Part shown: in pieces, positions 34,894 through 42,710 of the stretch | Numbering within the stretch: the first letter of the stretch is position 1 | Layout: the number at the start of each line of letters is the position of its first letter | Program-made: the position numbers and the translations under genes | Assembly: GCA_004298045.1 (NCBI GenBank) | Contig: SCRM01000005.1 | Location: forward strand, 186,001-250,000 | DNA from: Rhodanobacter sp. | GTDB lineage: Bacteria; Pseudomonadota; Gammaproteobacteria; Xanthomonadales; Rhodanobacteraceae | DNA length: 64,000 nucleotides | Direction of reading: 5' to 3' | The notes under the pieces: model-generated | The model's database searches: none | Told to the model about the DNA's origin: nothing | Seen by the model: only the letters and a program-made list of their open reading frames with translations

Positions 34894-35730
34894 ATGACTG
34901 AACCCACGCCGCTTTTCGAACGTTTTGCCGGTATCGAACGCCTGTATGGCGCGGGCAGCGTGGCGCGCCTCGCGCAGCGGCATGTGTGTGTGGTGGGCAT
35001 CGGCGGCGTCGGTTCGTGGGCGGCGGAGGCCTTGGCGCGCAGCGGCATCGGGCACCTGACCCTGATCGACGCCGACGAGGTGTGTGTGTCCAACACCAAC
35101 CGGCAATTGCCTGCGCTGGAGGGTGAATATGGCAAGCCCAAGGTGGCGGTGATGGCGGCTCGTCTGCGTGCGATCAACCCCGCGCTCGCGCTGGAAACGA
35201 TCGAGCGGTTCCTTACCACCAGCACGCTGGACGAACTGCTTGACCGCGGTTACGACGCGGTGCTGGATGCGTGCGATGCGTTCCGGGTGAAGCTGGAGAT
35301 GATCGCCTGGTGCCGGCGCCGCAAGTTGCCGATCGTCAGTGTGGGCTCGGCGGGCGGGCGCACCGACCCCACCGAGATCCGTGTGCGCGACTTGTCGCGC
35401 ACCGAGCACGATGCAATGTTCAGCCTGATCCGGCGCAAGCTGCGTACGGATTTCAATTTCCCGCGCAACCCGCAGCGCTACTTCGGCGTATCGGCGGTGT
35501 ACTCGCTGCAAAACGTGCAGTACCCGCAACCCGATGGCAGCGTGTGCGGCACGCGTCCGCCAGAGGGGGAATCCATGAACCTGGCGTGTGGCGGCGGGCT
35601 GGGCGCGGCCACGCACGTCACCGGCGCATTCGCGTTTGCCGCGGTGGGCAAGGTGATCGAGAAGCTGCTGCAGGCGCGCGCCGGGCAAGGCGACAACGCG
35701 CGCGCTGTCGACGCTCACCAACCCATGTAA
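34894..35730 (+). CDS. tcdA: tRNA threonylcarbamoyladenosine dehydratase (TcdA/CsdL)
   Basis: 278 aa. An E1-like adenylating enzyme that cyclises t6A37 in ANN-decoding tRNAs. It has the nucleotide-binding GIGGVGSWAAEALARSGIG, LIDADEVCVSNTNRQ, DACDAFRVKLEMI, the Arg-rich RTDPTEIRVRDLSRTEHDAM and a C-terminal GTRPPEGESMNLACGGGLGAA. Length fits. The end overlaps the convergent phaB gene by 16 bases. Confidence 0.94.
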   Translation: MTEPTPLFERFAGIERLYGAGSVARLAQRHVCVVGIGGVGSWAAEALARSGIGHLTLIDADEVCVSNTNRQLPALEGEYGKPKVAVMAARLRAINPALALETIERFLTTSTLDELLDRGYDAVLDACDAFRVKLEMIAWCRRRKLPIVSVGSAGGRTDPTEIRVRDLSRTEHDAMFSLIRRKLRTDFNFPRNPQRYFGVSAVYSLQNVQYPQPDGSVCGTRPPEGESMNLACGGGLGAATHVTGAFAFAAVGKVIEKLLQARAGQGDNARAVDAHQPM

Positions 35731-36455
35731 TGCCCGCCGTTGATGGCGAGGTTGGCCCCGGTGATCCAGGCGGCTTCCTCGCCGACGAGGAAGGCGACGG
35801 CGTAGGCGATCTCCTCTGGCTTGCCGAGGCGGCCCACCGGGATCTGCGCCACGATCTTTGCGCGTACCTCTTCGGGCACGGCCATCACCATGTCGGTGCC
35901 GACGTAGCCGGGCGAGACGGTGTTGACGGTGATGCCGAACTTGGCGTTTTCCTGCGCCAGCGAGATGGTGAAGCCGTGCATGCCGGCCTTGGCGGCGGCG
36001 TAGTTGGCCTGGCCGTACTGGCCTTTCTGGCCATTGATCGAGCTGATCTGCACGATGCGGCCCCACTTGCGTGCACGCATACCTTCAATTACCGGGCGGG
36101 TGACGTTGAAGCAGGCGTTGAGGTTGGTGTTGACCACGTCCGTCCACTGCTCGTAGCTCATCCGGTGGAAGGTGGAATCGCGGGTGATGCCGGCGTTGTT
36201 GACGAGAATGTCGATCGGACCGCATGCGGTTTCGATGGCGTTGATCATTTCCGCGCAAGCTTTGGGGTCGGAAACGTCGCCGGCGGCCATGTGCACGTCG
36301 ATGCCTTCGGCATGCATCGCCTTGCGCCATGCTTCGGCCTTTTCGGCATTGCGGTAGTTGGTGGCCACGCGGTACCCCTTGTGGGCGAGGTAGCGGACGA
36401 TTGCGCTGCCGATGCCGCCGGTGCCACCCGTTACCAAAACCGTACGCTGCGTCAT
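35715..36455 (-). CDS. phaB: Acetoacetyl-CoA reductase (PhaB-type SDR)
   Basis: 246 aa, exactly the usual PhaB length. GGTGGIGSAIVRYL (NADP binding), the NNAGITRD motif, Ser in QISSINGQKGQYGQANYAAAKAG with catalytic Tyr-x3-Lys, and SPGYVGTDMV are present. The GQ(Y/F)GQ stretch and VNTNLNACFNVTRP favour acetoacetyl-CoA reductase for polyhydroxybutyrate over a FabG. phaC/phaA are not nearby. The start is ATG 36455. Confidence 0.9.
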   Translation of the reverse strand: MTQRTVLVTGGTGGIGSAIVRYLAHKGYRVATNYRNAEKAEAWRKAMHAEGIDVHMAAGDVSDPKACAEMINAIETACGPIDILVNNAGITRDSTFHRMSYEQWTDVVNTNLNACFNVTRPVIEGMRARKWGRIVQISSINGQKGQYGQANYAAAKAGMHGFTISLAQENAKFGITVNTVSPGYVGTDMVMAVPEEVRAKIVAQIPVGRLGKPEEIAYAVAFLVGEEAAWITGANLAINGGHYMGW

Positions 36456-36514
36456 GTCAGTCTCCCTGGGTCGGTTGCGGGGCTGCGCCAGCCCGGCAGG
36501 AGATTTATAACCGC

Positions 36515-37375
36515 TCAGGGCGCAAAGCAACCGCTGCGTTGCGGTATTCGACGCAAATCGAATTCGCGCGCTGCCACGGCCAGCCACTCGGCGAGGTCAT
36601 CGGCGGGCGGCACAGCCTGGCCGAGGAAGGCGAGTGCACGCTGCAGGGTTGACAGCGGGTGGGCGGGATCGACCGGCCACGCCTGGCTTGATTTGGACAG
36701 CTTGTGGCCGCGCGCATCCAGTGCCAACGGCAGGTGCAGGTAGGCCGGCGTGGGCAGGCCGAGCAGGCGCTGCAGCCAGATTTGCCGCGGTGTGGAGTCG
36801 AGCAGATCGCAGCCGCGCACCACTTCGGTCACGCTCTGAAACGCGTCGTCCACCACGCAGGCCAGGTGGTAGGAATAGATGCCTTCGACCCGACGGATGA
36901 CGAAATCACCCACGGCAGTACGCAGGTTTTGGCTTTGCGGGCCTTGCAGCCGGTCGTCGAAGGCAATATCCACATCGGGTGCGCGCAGCCGCCACGCAGG
37001 CTCGCGGTGCGGGTTTTTGCGGGCGCTGCAACGGCCGTCGCGGTGCAGGCCGACCAGGGCCAGTTCGCTGCGGCTGCACCAGCATGGAAAGACCGCGCCG
37101 CTTCGGCGCAGTGCTTCAAACGCTGCATCGTAGGCGGCCGTGCGTTGCGCCTGATGCAACACCGGGACATCGGGGACGAGCCCGAACGCGGGCAAGGTGG
37201 CAAGGATGGACGCGGCGGAGCCGGGTACGGCGCGCAGCGGGTCGAGGTCTTCCATGCGCACCAACCAGCGGCCGCCCGCTTGACGCGCACACAGCCAACT
37301 GGCCAGCGCAGCCACCAGCGAGCCAAAGTGCAGGGCGCCGGTGGGCGAGGGGGCGAAGCGTCCGCGGTAGTTCAT
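36515..37375 (-). CDS. gluQ: Glutamyl-Q tRNA(Asp) synthetase
   Basis: 286 aa from ATG 37375 (ATG 37390 is an alternative). A truncated GluRS-like enzyme that puts Glu on queuosine-34 of tRNA-Asp. The start RGRFAPSPTGALHFGSLVAAL has the HIGH-like HFGS, and KLSKS is in LDARGHKLSKSSQAW. The zinc ligands lie in PCWCSRSEL...GRC, and there is no anticodon-binding domain. In many gammaproteobacteria gluQ follows dksA; that neighbour is not seen here. Confidence 0.95.
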   Translation of the reverse strand: MNYRGRFAPSPTGALHFGSLVAALASWLCARQAGGRWLVRMEDLDPLRAVPGSAASILATLPAFGLVPDVPVLHQAQRTAAYDAAFEALRRSGAVFPCWCSRSELALVGLHRDGRCSARKNPHREPAWRLRAPDVDIAFDDRLQGPQSQNLRTAVGDFVIRRVEGIYSYHLACVVDDAFQSVTEVVRGCDLLDSTPRQIWLQRLLGLPTPAYLHLPLALDARGHKLSKSSQAWPVDPAHPLSTLQRALAFLGQAVPPADDLAEWLAVAAREFDLRRIPQRSGCFAP

Positions 37376-37477
37376 GTGTACAGTCTGCACGCGCCCGCCG
37401 GCGCTTGAAACCGGCAGGCATCACCCCCACTCCGCTTGCACTCGTTTCTTCATTACGTGACTGCCGGAGTGACAGCC

Positions 37478-38380
37478 ATGCGCCGCATCGTCCTTTTCCT
37501 CGCGACCAATATCGCCGTCCTGTTCTTGCTCAGCATCGTCTGCCACTTGCTTGGGGTGGATCAGATGGCCGCCGCGCAGGGCTTTGGCGGCAGTACCGGG
37601 TTGCTCGTGTTTGCGGCCGTGTTCGGCATGGGCGGGGCGTTCATTTCGCTCGCCATATCGAAGTGGATGGCGAAACACTCCACCGGCGCGTGCGTCATCA
37701 CCCAGCCGGCCAATGAAAGCGAGCGCTGGCTGGTGGAAACCGTGCGCCGGCATGCACAGAACGCCGGCATCGGCATGCCTGAGGTGGCCATTTACGACGC
37801 GCCGGAGATGAACGCGTTTGCCACCGGCATGTCGAAAAACCACGCGCTGGTGGCCGTGAGCAGCGGCCTCCTGCAGCAGATGGATCGCGAGCAGGTCACG
37901 GCCGTCTTGGGGCACGAGATCGGCCACGTCGCCAACGGCGACATGGTGACCATGACCCTGATCCAGGGTGTGCTGAACACGCTGGTGATTCTTGCCGCGC
38001 GCGTCATTGGCCGGGTGGTGGACAGCGCGCTCAGCGGCAACCGCGACGAGCGCGAAAGCGGCAGCGGCATCGGTTATTTCGTCACCGTGATGGTGCTGCA
38101 ACTGGTGCTCGGCCTGTTTGCGTCGATGATCGTGATGGCGTTTTCGCGCTGGCGCGAGTTTCGCGCCGATGCGGCCGGTGCGCGTTTTGCCGGCCGCGGT
38201 GCGATGATTTCCGCCCTCGATCGCCTGCGCGGCGGCCACGGCGAGAACACCTTGCCGAAGACGCTGGCGGCGTTCGGCATTGCCGGCCCGCTGGCCGACG
38301 GCTTCCGGCGCCTGTTCATGAGCCACCCGCCGCTCGACGAGCGTATTGCCGCGTTGCGCAACGCCTCGCCGCACCATTGA
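37478..38380 (+). CDS. htpX: Membrane zinc metalloprotease HtpX
   Basis: 300 aa from ATG 37478 (GGAG upstream); an ATG 14 codons earlier is less likely. Two N-terminal membrane helices (VLFLATNIAVLFLLSIVCHLL and LVFAAVFGMGGAFISLAI), the zinc motif VLGHEIGHV and the third ligand region EFRADAAGA, plus two central hydrophobic segments. HtpX degrades misfolded inner-membrane proteins with FtsH and is heat/envelope-stress induced. htpG follows 30 bases downstream, suggesting a joint stress operon. Confidence 0.96.
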   Translation: MRRIVLFLATNIAVLFLLSIVCHLLGVDQMAAAQGFGGSTGLLVFAAVFGMGGAFISLAISKWMAKHSTGACVITQPANESERWLVETVRRHAQNAGIGMPEVAIYDAPEMNAFATGMSKNHALVAVSSGLLQQMDREQVTAVLGHEIGHVANGDMVTMTLIQGVLNTLVILAARVIGRVVDSALSGNRDERESGSGIGYFVTVMVLQLVLGLFASMIVMAFSRWREFRADAAGARFAGRGAMISALDRLRGGHGENTLPKTLAAFGIAGPLADGFRRLFMSHPPLDERIAALRNASPHH

Positions 38381-38410
38381 TTTCCCCTCGTTTGCATGGA
38401 CCCGTCGAAG

Positions 38411-40285
38411 ATGACTGCAACCGCCACTGAAACCCGCTCGTTTGAAGCCGAAGTTGCCCAGGTGCTGCACCTGGTCACCCACTCGCTGTACTCGCACAAG
38501 GAGATTTTCCTGCGCGAGCTGGTCTCCAACGCCTCCGACGCGTGCGACAAACTGCGCTTCGAGGCGCTCGCCAAGCCCGAGCTCATGGGCGGCGACAGCG
38601 AGCTGCACATCGACGTCAGTTGGGACGAAGCGGCGCGCACCATCACCGTGCGCGACAACGGCATCGGCATGAACCGCGACGAGGTGGTGGCCAACATCGG
38701 CACCATCGCCAGCTCCGGCACCCGGCGTTTTCTCGAAGCGATGAGCGGCGAGCAGAAGGCCGACGCACGGCTGATCGGCCAGTTCGGCGTGGGCTTCTAC
38801 TCGGCGTTCGTGGTGGCCGACAAGGTGACGGTGCTTACCCGCCATGCCGGCAGCGCCGCGGCCGATGGCGTCAAGTGGGAAAGCGACGGCAAAGGTGAGT
38901 ACACCCTGGAAACCGCCGAGCTGGCCGAGCGCGGCACCACCATCGTGCTGCACCTGGGCGCGGACGAGGACGAGTTTCTCAAGGGCTGGAAGCTCAAGAG
39001 CCTGATCCGCACCTATTCGGACCACGTAGCGTTTCCGATCCGCGTGCCGGAGGAAAAGGACGGCAAGCCCACCGACCAGTGGGAAACCGTCAACGCCGCC
39101 TCGGCGCTGTGGGCCAAGCCCCGGAGCGAGATCAAGGACGACGAATACAAGGCGTTCTACAAATCGCTCGGCCACGATTTCAACGACCCGCTGGCGTGGA
39201 CGCACAACCGCGTCGAGGGCAGCCAGAGCTTCACCACGTTGCTCTACATTCCGGCGCAGCCGCCGTTCGACTGGATGATGGGCGGGCGCGACGAGCGCAA
39301 GGGGCTCAAGCTCTACATCAAGCGCGTTTTCATCATGGACGCGGCCAAGGAGCTGTTGCCGAACTACCTGCGCTTTGTCAGCGGCGTGGTGGATGCCGAT
39401 GACCTGCCGCTCAACGTCAGTCGCGAAATCCTGCAGCACAACCGCCAGCTCGAGCGCATCAAGGGTGCGTGCGTGAAGCGCGTGCTCGACCTGATCGAAA
39501 AGCTGGCGAAGGATGAGCCGGAAAAATTCGCCACCTTCCTCAAGGCCTTCGGCAACACCCTGAAAGAAGGCATCAGCGAGGACACCGCCAACCGCGACCG
39601 CATTGCCAAGCTGCTGCGCTTCGCCTCGACCAAGGGCGATGGCGCCAAGCAGAGCGTGTCGCTCGACGATTACATCGGCCGCATGGCAGTGGGCCAGGAC
39701 ACCATCTGGTACATCACCGCCGACACCTACGCCGCCGCCGTCGGCAGCCCGCAGCTCGAAGCGTTCAAGGCCAAGGGCATCGAGGTGCTCTTGATGTTCG
39801 ACCGCATCGACGAGTGGATGGTCGGCTACCTCAGCGAGTACGAGGGCAAGAAACTGCACAACGTCGCCAAGGGCGAACTGCCGCTCGACGAGGGCGAAAA
39901 GAAGCAGCAGGAGGAGGCCGCGAAAGCCGCCGAACCGTTGCTCAAGAAGCTCAAGGAGCTGCTTGGCGACCAGGTTGGCGAGGTCAAGGTTTCCGCCCGC
40001 CTCACCGATTCACCGTCTTGCCTGGCGCTGTCCGATTACGAGATGGCGCCGCATTTGGCGCGCCTGCTGCGCGAGGCCGGGCAGGAGATGCCGGCGACCA
40101 AGCCCACGCTGGAGATCAACCCGCAACATGCCCTGCTCAAGCGGGTCGAAACCGAAACCGACGAGGCAAAAGCCAAGGATCTCGCCAGCCTGCTGCTCGA
40201 ACAGGCGGAGATTGCCGCCGGCGCGCAACTCGCCGATCCAGCCGCGTTCGTACAGCGGTTGAACCGCGTGTTGCTTGGTGGCTGA
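38411..40285 (+). CDS. htpG: Chaperone HtpG (Hsp90)
   Basis: 624 aa from ATG 38411; ATG 38396 would add 5 residues. The GHKL ATPase domain has FLRELVSNASDACDKLR, DNGIGM, GTIASSGTRRF and GQFGVGFYSAFVVADKV; the middle domain has RVFIMDAAKELLPNYLRFV(SG)VVD; the C-terminal dimerisation domain is complete. Cytosolic stress chaperone. Follows htpX closely and ends before a hairpin repeat. Confidence 0.97.
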   Translation: MTATATETRSFEAEVAQVLHLVTHSLYSHKEIFLRELVSNASDACDKLRFEALAKPELMGGDSELHIDVSWDEAARTITVRDNGIGMNRDEVVANIGTIASSGTRRFLEAMSGEQKADARLIGQFGVGFYSAFVVADKVTVLTRHAGSAAADGVKWESDGKGEYTLETAELAERGTTIVLHLGADEDEFLKGWKLKSLIRTYSDHVAFPIRVPEEKDGKPTDQWETVNAASALWAKPRSEIKDDEYKAFYKSLGHDFNDPLAWTHNRVEGSQSFTTLLYIPAQPPFDWMMGGRDERKGLKLYIKRVFIMDAAKELLPNYLRFVSGVVDADDLPLNVSREILQHNRQLERIKGACVKRVLDLIEKLAKDEPEKFATFLKAFGNTLKEGISEDTANRDRIAKLLRFASTKGDGAKQSVSLDDYIGRMAVGQDTIWYITADTYAAAVGSPQLEAFKAKGIEVLLMFDRIDEWMVGYLSEYEGKKLHNVAKGELPLDEGEKKQQEEAAKAAEPLLKKLKELLGDQVGEVKVSARLTDSPSCLALSDYEMAPHLARLLREAGQEMPATKPTLEINPQHALLKRVETETDEAKAKDLASLLLEQAEIAAGAQLADPAAFVQRLNRVLLGG

Positions 40286-40337
40286 GGAGCCGGGATTGGG
40301 GATGGGAGATGCGGGATTCGGCAGGAATCCCGGCTCC
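40286..40337. repeat. GGGATTGGGGAT-type repeat with hairpin after htpG
   Basis: Starts 1 base after the htpG stop. Arms GGAGCCGGGATT (40286-40297) and AATCCCGGCTCC (40326-40337) form a perfect 12-bp stem around copies of GGGATT/GGGGAT. A reverse-oriented CCGAATCCCGAATCCCC stretch lies at about 40420-40440. Related to the repeat at 16611-16649. Confidence 0.75.
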
Positions 40338-40472
40338 GTTGCAGGTTGCTGCAGCCTGGCGACATCTCGCTGAACCAAGTCGGGACAAACCCCGATCCGC
40401 CGGGAAGCGAGTAGGGGTCTTTTCCGAATCCCGAATCCCCCATCCCGGCCTGCAGGATTGCGGTGCGGCGAG

Positions 40473-41030
40473 TCAGCGGTTGCGTTCGACCGGGTTCGCC
40501 GCCGGCGTGCTGGCCGGTTGCGGCATGGCGGCGGGCTGTGGCATGTGGTTGGTTTGCCGCCAGGCGGGGGCATTGAAGTCGCGCGGCGCGCGATGCAACC
40601 AGCGCTGGCGGTGATCCTGGCTGACCAGCGCGAGGCGGTGGCCGTCCTGGTGCGACCAGAACCACGAGCCCATCGGCACCGGTTGCGCGGAAACGTAGCG
40701 GAACGAGGTGTCGTAGCCGCCGGCGTCGTTGCGGATGGCCTGCAGTGCCACGTTCATCACGAACTGGCTGGCGATCGGTTTGCCGTGCTTGTCGGTGGCG
40801 GGCTTGCTGATCATTTCGGCGAGGTTTTTGCGCAGCAGCCGGTCGAGTGCCGGCGGCAACGCGTAGGCGGGCGAGGCGGAGGTGATCCTGCCGTGCGCAT
40901 CCACCTGAATCAGCACCGGCTCGACGCGCGGAGTAAATGCATTGAGCGACATGGAGTCGCCGGCGGCCGCGGTGGCGGCGCCCAGGCCGAGCAGCGCGGC
41001 CATGCAAGCCACAGGGAATCGGTTGCGCAT
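40473..41030 (-). CDS. Periplasmic hypothetical protein
   Basis: 185 aa from ATG 41030. The signal peptide (FPVACMAALLGLGAATAAAG) is followed by a beta-rich domain (VEPVLIQVDAHGRITSASPAYALPPALDRLLRKNLAEMI) and a Pro/Gln-rich tail (PQPAAMPQPASTPAANP). The QFVMNVALQAIRNDAGGYDTSFRYV region could be a TonB-C-like or other small binding fold, but I cannot name a family. It is downstream of the DUF4124 gene on the same strand. Confidence 0.65.
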   Translation of the reverse strand: MRNRFPVACMAALLGLGAATAAAGDSMSLNAFTPRVEPVLIQVDAHGRITSASPAYALPPALDRLLRKNLAEMISKPATDKHGKPIASQFVMNVALQAIRNDAGGYDTSFRYVSAQPVPMGSWFWSHQDGHRLALVSQDHRQRWLHRAPRDFNAPAWRQTNHMPQPAAMPQPASTPAANPVERNR

Positions 41031-41079
41031 AGCGTTCTTCCTCACTTCGGTGTCGCTGCAGCGGGTCGTGGTGCTGGGC

Positions 41080-41745
41080 TCAACAGCTTGCGCGGCCGCC
41101 TTTGAGCGAGCCGCAGGTTTGCAACAAGGTGTAACCCCGCACCGGCGGCGGCCTGAGATTTGTCGGTGGCGGACGGTATGGGTGTTCATGGTTGAAGGGT
41201 GGGCGATAGCCGCTGTTCCAGCCACCAAAGTAGGCCGGGACGGTCATGTAGTACACCGGCGGTTGCGCCAGGCTGTTCTGATAGGCCGCATTCTGCGCAC
41301 GCAGCTGAGTGTTTTCGGCGGCCAGGCGATCGGTTTCCGCGGCCTGTGCAGCCGCTTGTGCCGCTGCCATGGCCTGTTGCTGTTGCGCGCGCGCCGCATC
41401 GGCGGCAGCTTGCGCCGCGATGGCGTCTGCCTGGGCTTGTTTGGCCTTGGCCTCCTGCGCTGCGTTGAACAGCGCCAGGCGCGCGGTGTAGAGCGAATCC
41501 AGATGGCGGGCCATGGCCCAGGCCTTGGCCAGCTGCGGCTGGCCCAGGCGCAGGTAATGGTCGATGGTTTCCGCCGCGCTCGCCTGGTGCAGCAGCTTGC
41601 CGTTGCCGTCGTTGCACGGCTGGTCGGTGTAGGTCACCTGACCGGCCGTCACGCACTTGTAGATGTTCTGCGCGCCGGCCGGGAACGACCACGCCACCAG
41701 CGGCGTGGCGATGAGACAGCAGGCGAAGCGGGTCGGGCTGTTCAT
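41080..41745 (-). CDS. DUF4124-domain secreted protein
   Basis: 221 aa from ATG 41745. The signal peptide ends near SFPAGAQ. Directly after it is the DUF4124 core (NIYKCVTAGQVTYTDQPCND), with its Tyr-Lys-Cys and paired Cys. Then comes a helical Ala/Gln-rich coiled-coil segment (about residues 85-145: AQADAIAAQAAADAARAQQQ) and a Pro/Tyr-rich tail. DUF4124 proteins are abundant in Xanthomonadales, and their role is unclear. Confidence 0.82.
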   Translation of the reverse strand: MNSPTRFACCLIATPLVAWSFPAGAQNIYKCVTAGQVTYTDQPCNDGNGKLLHQASAAETIDHYLRLGQPQLAKAWAMARHLDSLYTARLALFNAAQEAKAKQAQADAIAAQAAADAARAQQQQAMAAAQAAAQAAETDRLAAENTQLRAQNAAYQNSLAQPPVYYMTVPAYFGGWNSGYRPPFNHEHPYRPPPTNLRPPPVRGYTLLQTCGSLKGGRASC

Positions 41746-41797
41746 GCCGCGATTATGCCCGTGCACGGGGTTGCCGCAGTGTGAGGCCGGGGAGCTT

Positions 41798-42079
41798 TCA
41801 GACGCTCTTGGAGCGGCGTCGCGACGGCTTGGCCGCACTGGCGGCAATCAGCGTCTGCAAGTAGGCGATGCCATCTTCTTCCGGAAAAAACGCGACCACT
41901 TCGGCCACCGTCAGCTGGTAGCGCTCGCGCAAGGCAAGAAACTCCACTTTGGCGCGCGCCAACCGTGACTTGGGGTTGACGACAGGCGTTGCGGCGGCAG
42001 GCGGTGACGCCGGCTGACTGGTATCCAGTGCACTCAGCTCGGTCTGGAACTGGTGGAAATCGTAGGGCTTGGAGAGCAT
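41798..42079 (-). CDS. Small basic hypothetical protein
   Basis: 93 aa from ATG 42079. It has an N-terminal acidic/helical part (KPYDFHQFQTELSAL), a Pro/Ala linker, then a conserved-looking helical block SRLARAKVEFLALRERYQLTVAEVVAFFPEEDGIAYLQTLI and a basic tail KPSRRRSKSV. The pattern of a helical module with a basic tail recalls small nucleoid-associated (H-NS-like) proteins, but this is a weak resemblance. Confidence 0.6.
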   Translation of the reverse strand: MLSKPYDFHQFQTELSALDTSQPASPPAAATPVVNPKSRLARAKVEFLALRERYQLTVAEVVAFFPEEDGIAYLQTLIAASAAKPSRRRSKSV

Positions 42080-42124
42080 GTGACCACGCGTGATGCGAAA
42101 ACGCGGCCATTGTGGCACAGGCTT

Positions 42125-42709
42125 TCAGGTGCCGAACCCGCTGGCGGTCGCCTGCATCCGACCGGCTTGCCGCCATTGCTGCAACCCGGCGACCGCCATG
42201 GCGACGAACAGCGCGTACAGCACGGCGGTGATCCGGAGATCCTTGTAGACGTACTCGCCGACGTACACCACGTCGACCACGATCCACAGCCACCACGCTG
42301 CGGTGTGACGTTGTGCCTGCCACCATTGCGCGACGAGGCTGTACGCGGTGAGCGTGGCGTCCAGCCATGGCAGGGCTGCGTCGGTGTAGTGGCGCATGAC
42401 GGCGCCAAGCGCGAGCGCACCGAGCGCGCCGAGCGCGACGTGCCAGGTCGCGCGGCCTGGCGGCAACCGCGCGATGCGCACGCGGCCGTCGGTACCCAGG
42501 TGCTGCACCCAACGCACCCAGCCATAGCCGATCATCACGCCGAACGCGCCCTGCAGCAGCGCGTCCGAATACAGCTTGGCGTCGACGAATACCCACGCGT
42601 AGACCACCACCGACACCAGCCCGACCGGCCAGCACGCGGGGTGGCGGCGGGTGGTGAGCCACACGCCCGACGCACTGAGCACCGCGGCGATGAGCTCGAC
42701 CAGCGTCAC
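42125..42709 (-). CDS. pnuT: PnuC-family transporter, predicted thiamine transporter PnuT
   Basis: 194 aa from GTG 42709, beginning 1 base after the TonB receptor stop. About seven membrane helices with family residues TTRRHPACWPVGLVSVVVYAWVF and the conserved WWLWIVVDVVYVGEYVYKDL. PnuC proteins move vitamins by facilitated diffusion coupled to phosphorylation. The TPP riboswitch upstream of the receptor gene in the same operon points to thiamine, not nicotinamide riboside. Confidence 0.88.
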   Translation of the reverse strand: MTLVELIAAVLSASGVWLTTRRHPACWPVGLVSVVVYAWVFVDAKLYSDALLQGAFGVMIGYGWVRWVQHLGTDGRVRIARLPPGRATWHVALGALGALALGAVMRHYTDAALPWLDATLTAYSLVAQWWQAQRHTAAWWLWIVVDVVYVGEYVYKDLRITAVLYALFVAMAVAGLQQWRQAGRMQATASGFGT

Positions 42710-42710
42710 G

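Noticed and set aside
37421..39859. Minus-strand frame of 812 codons opposite htpX and htpG
   Set aside because: Antisense shadow; both plus-strand genes are unambiguous.
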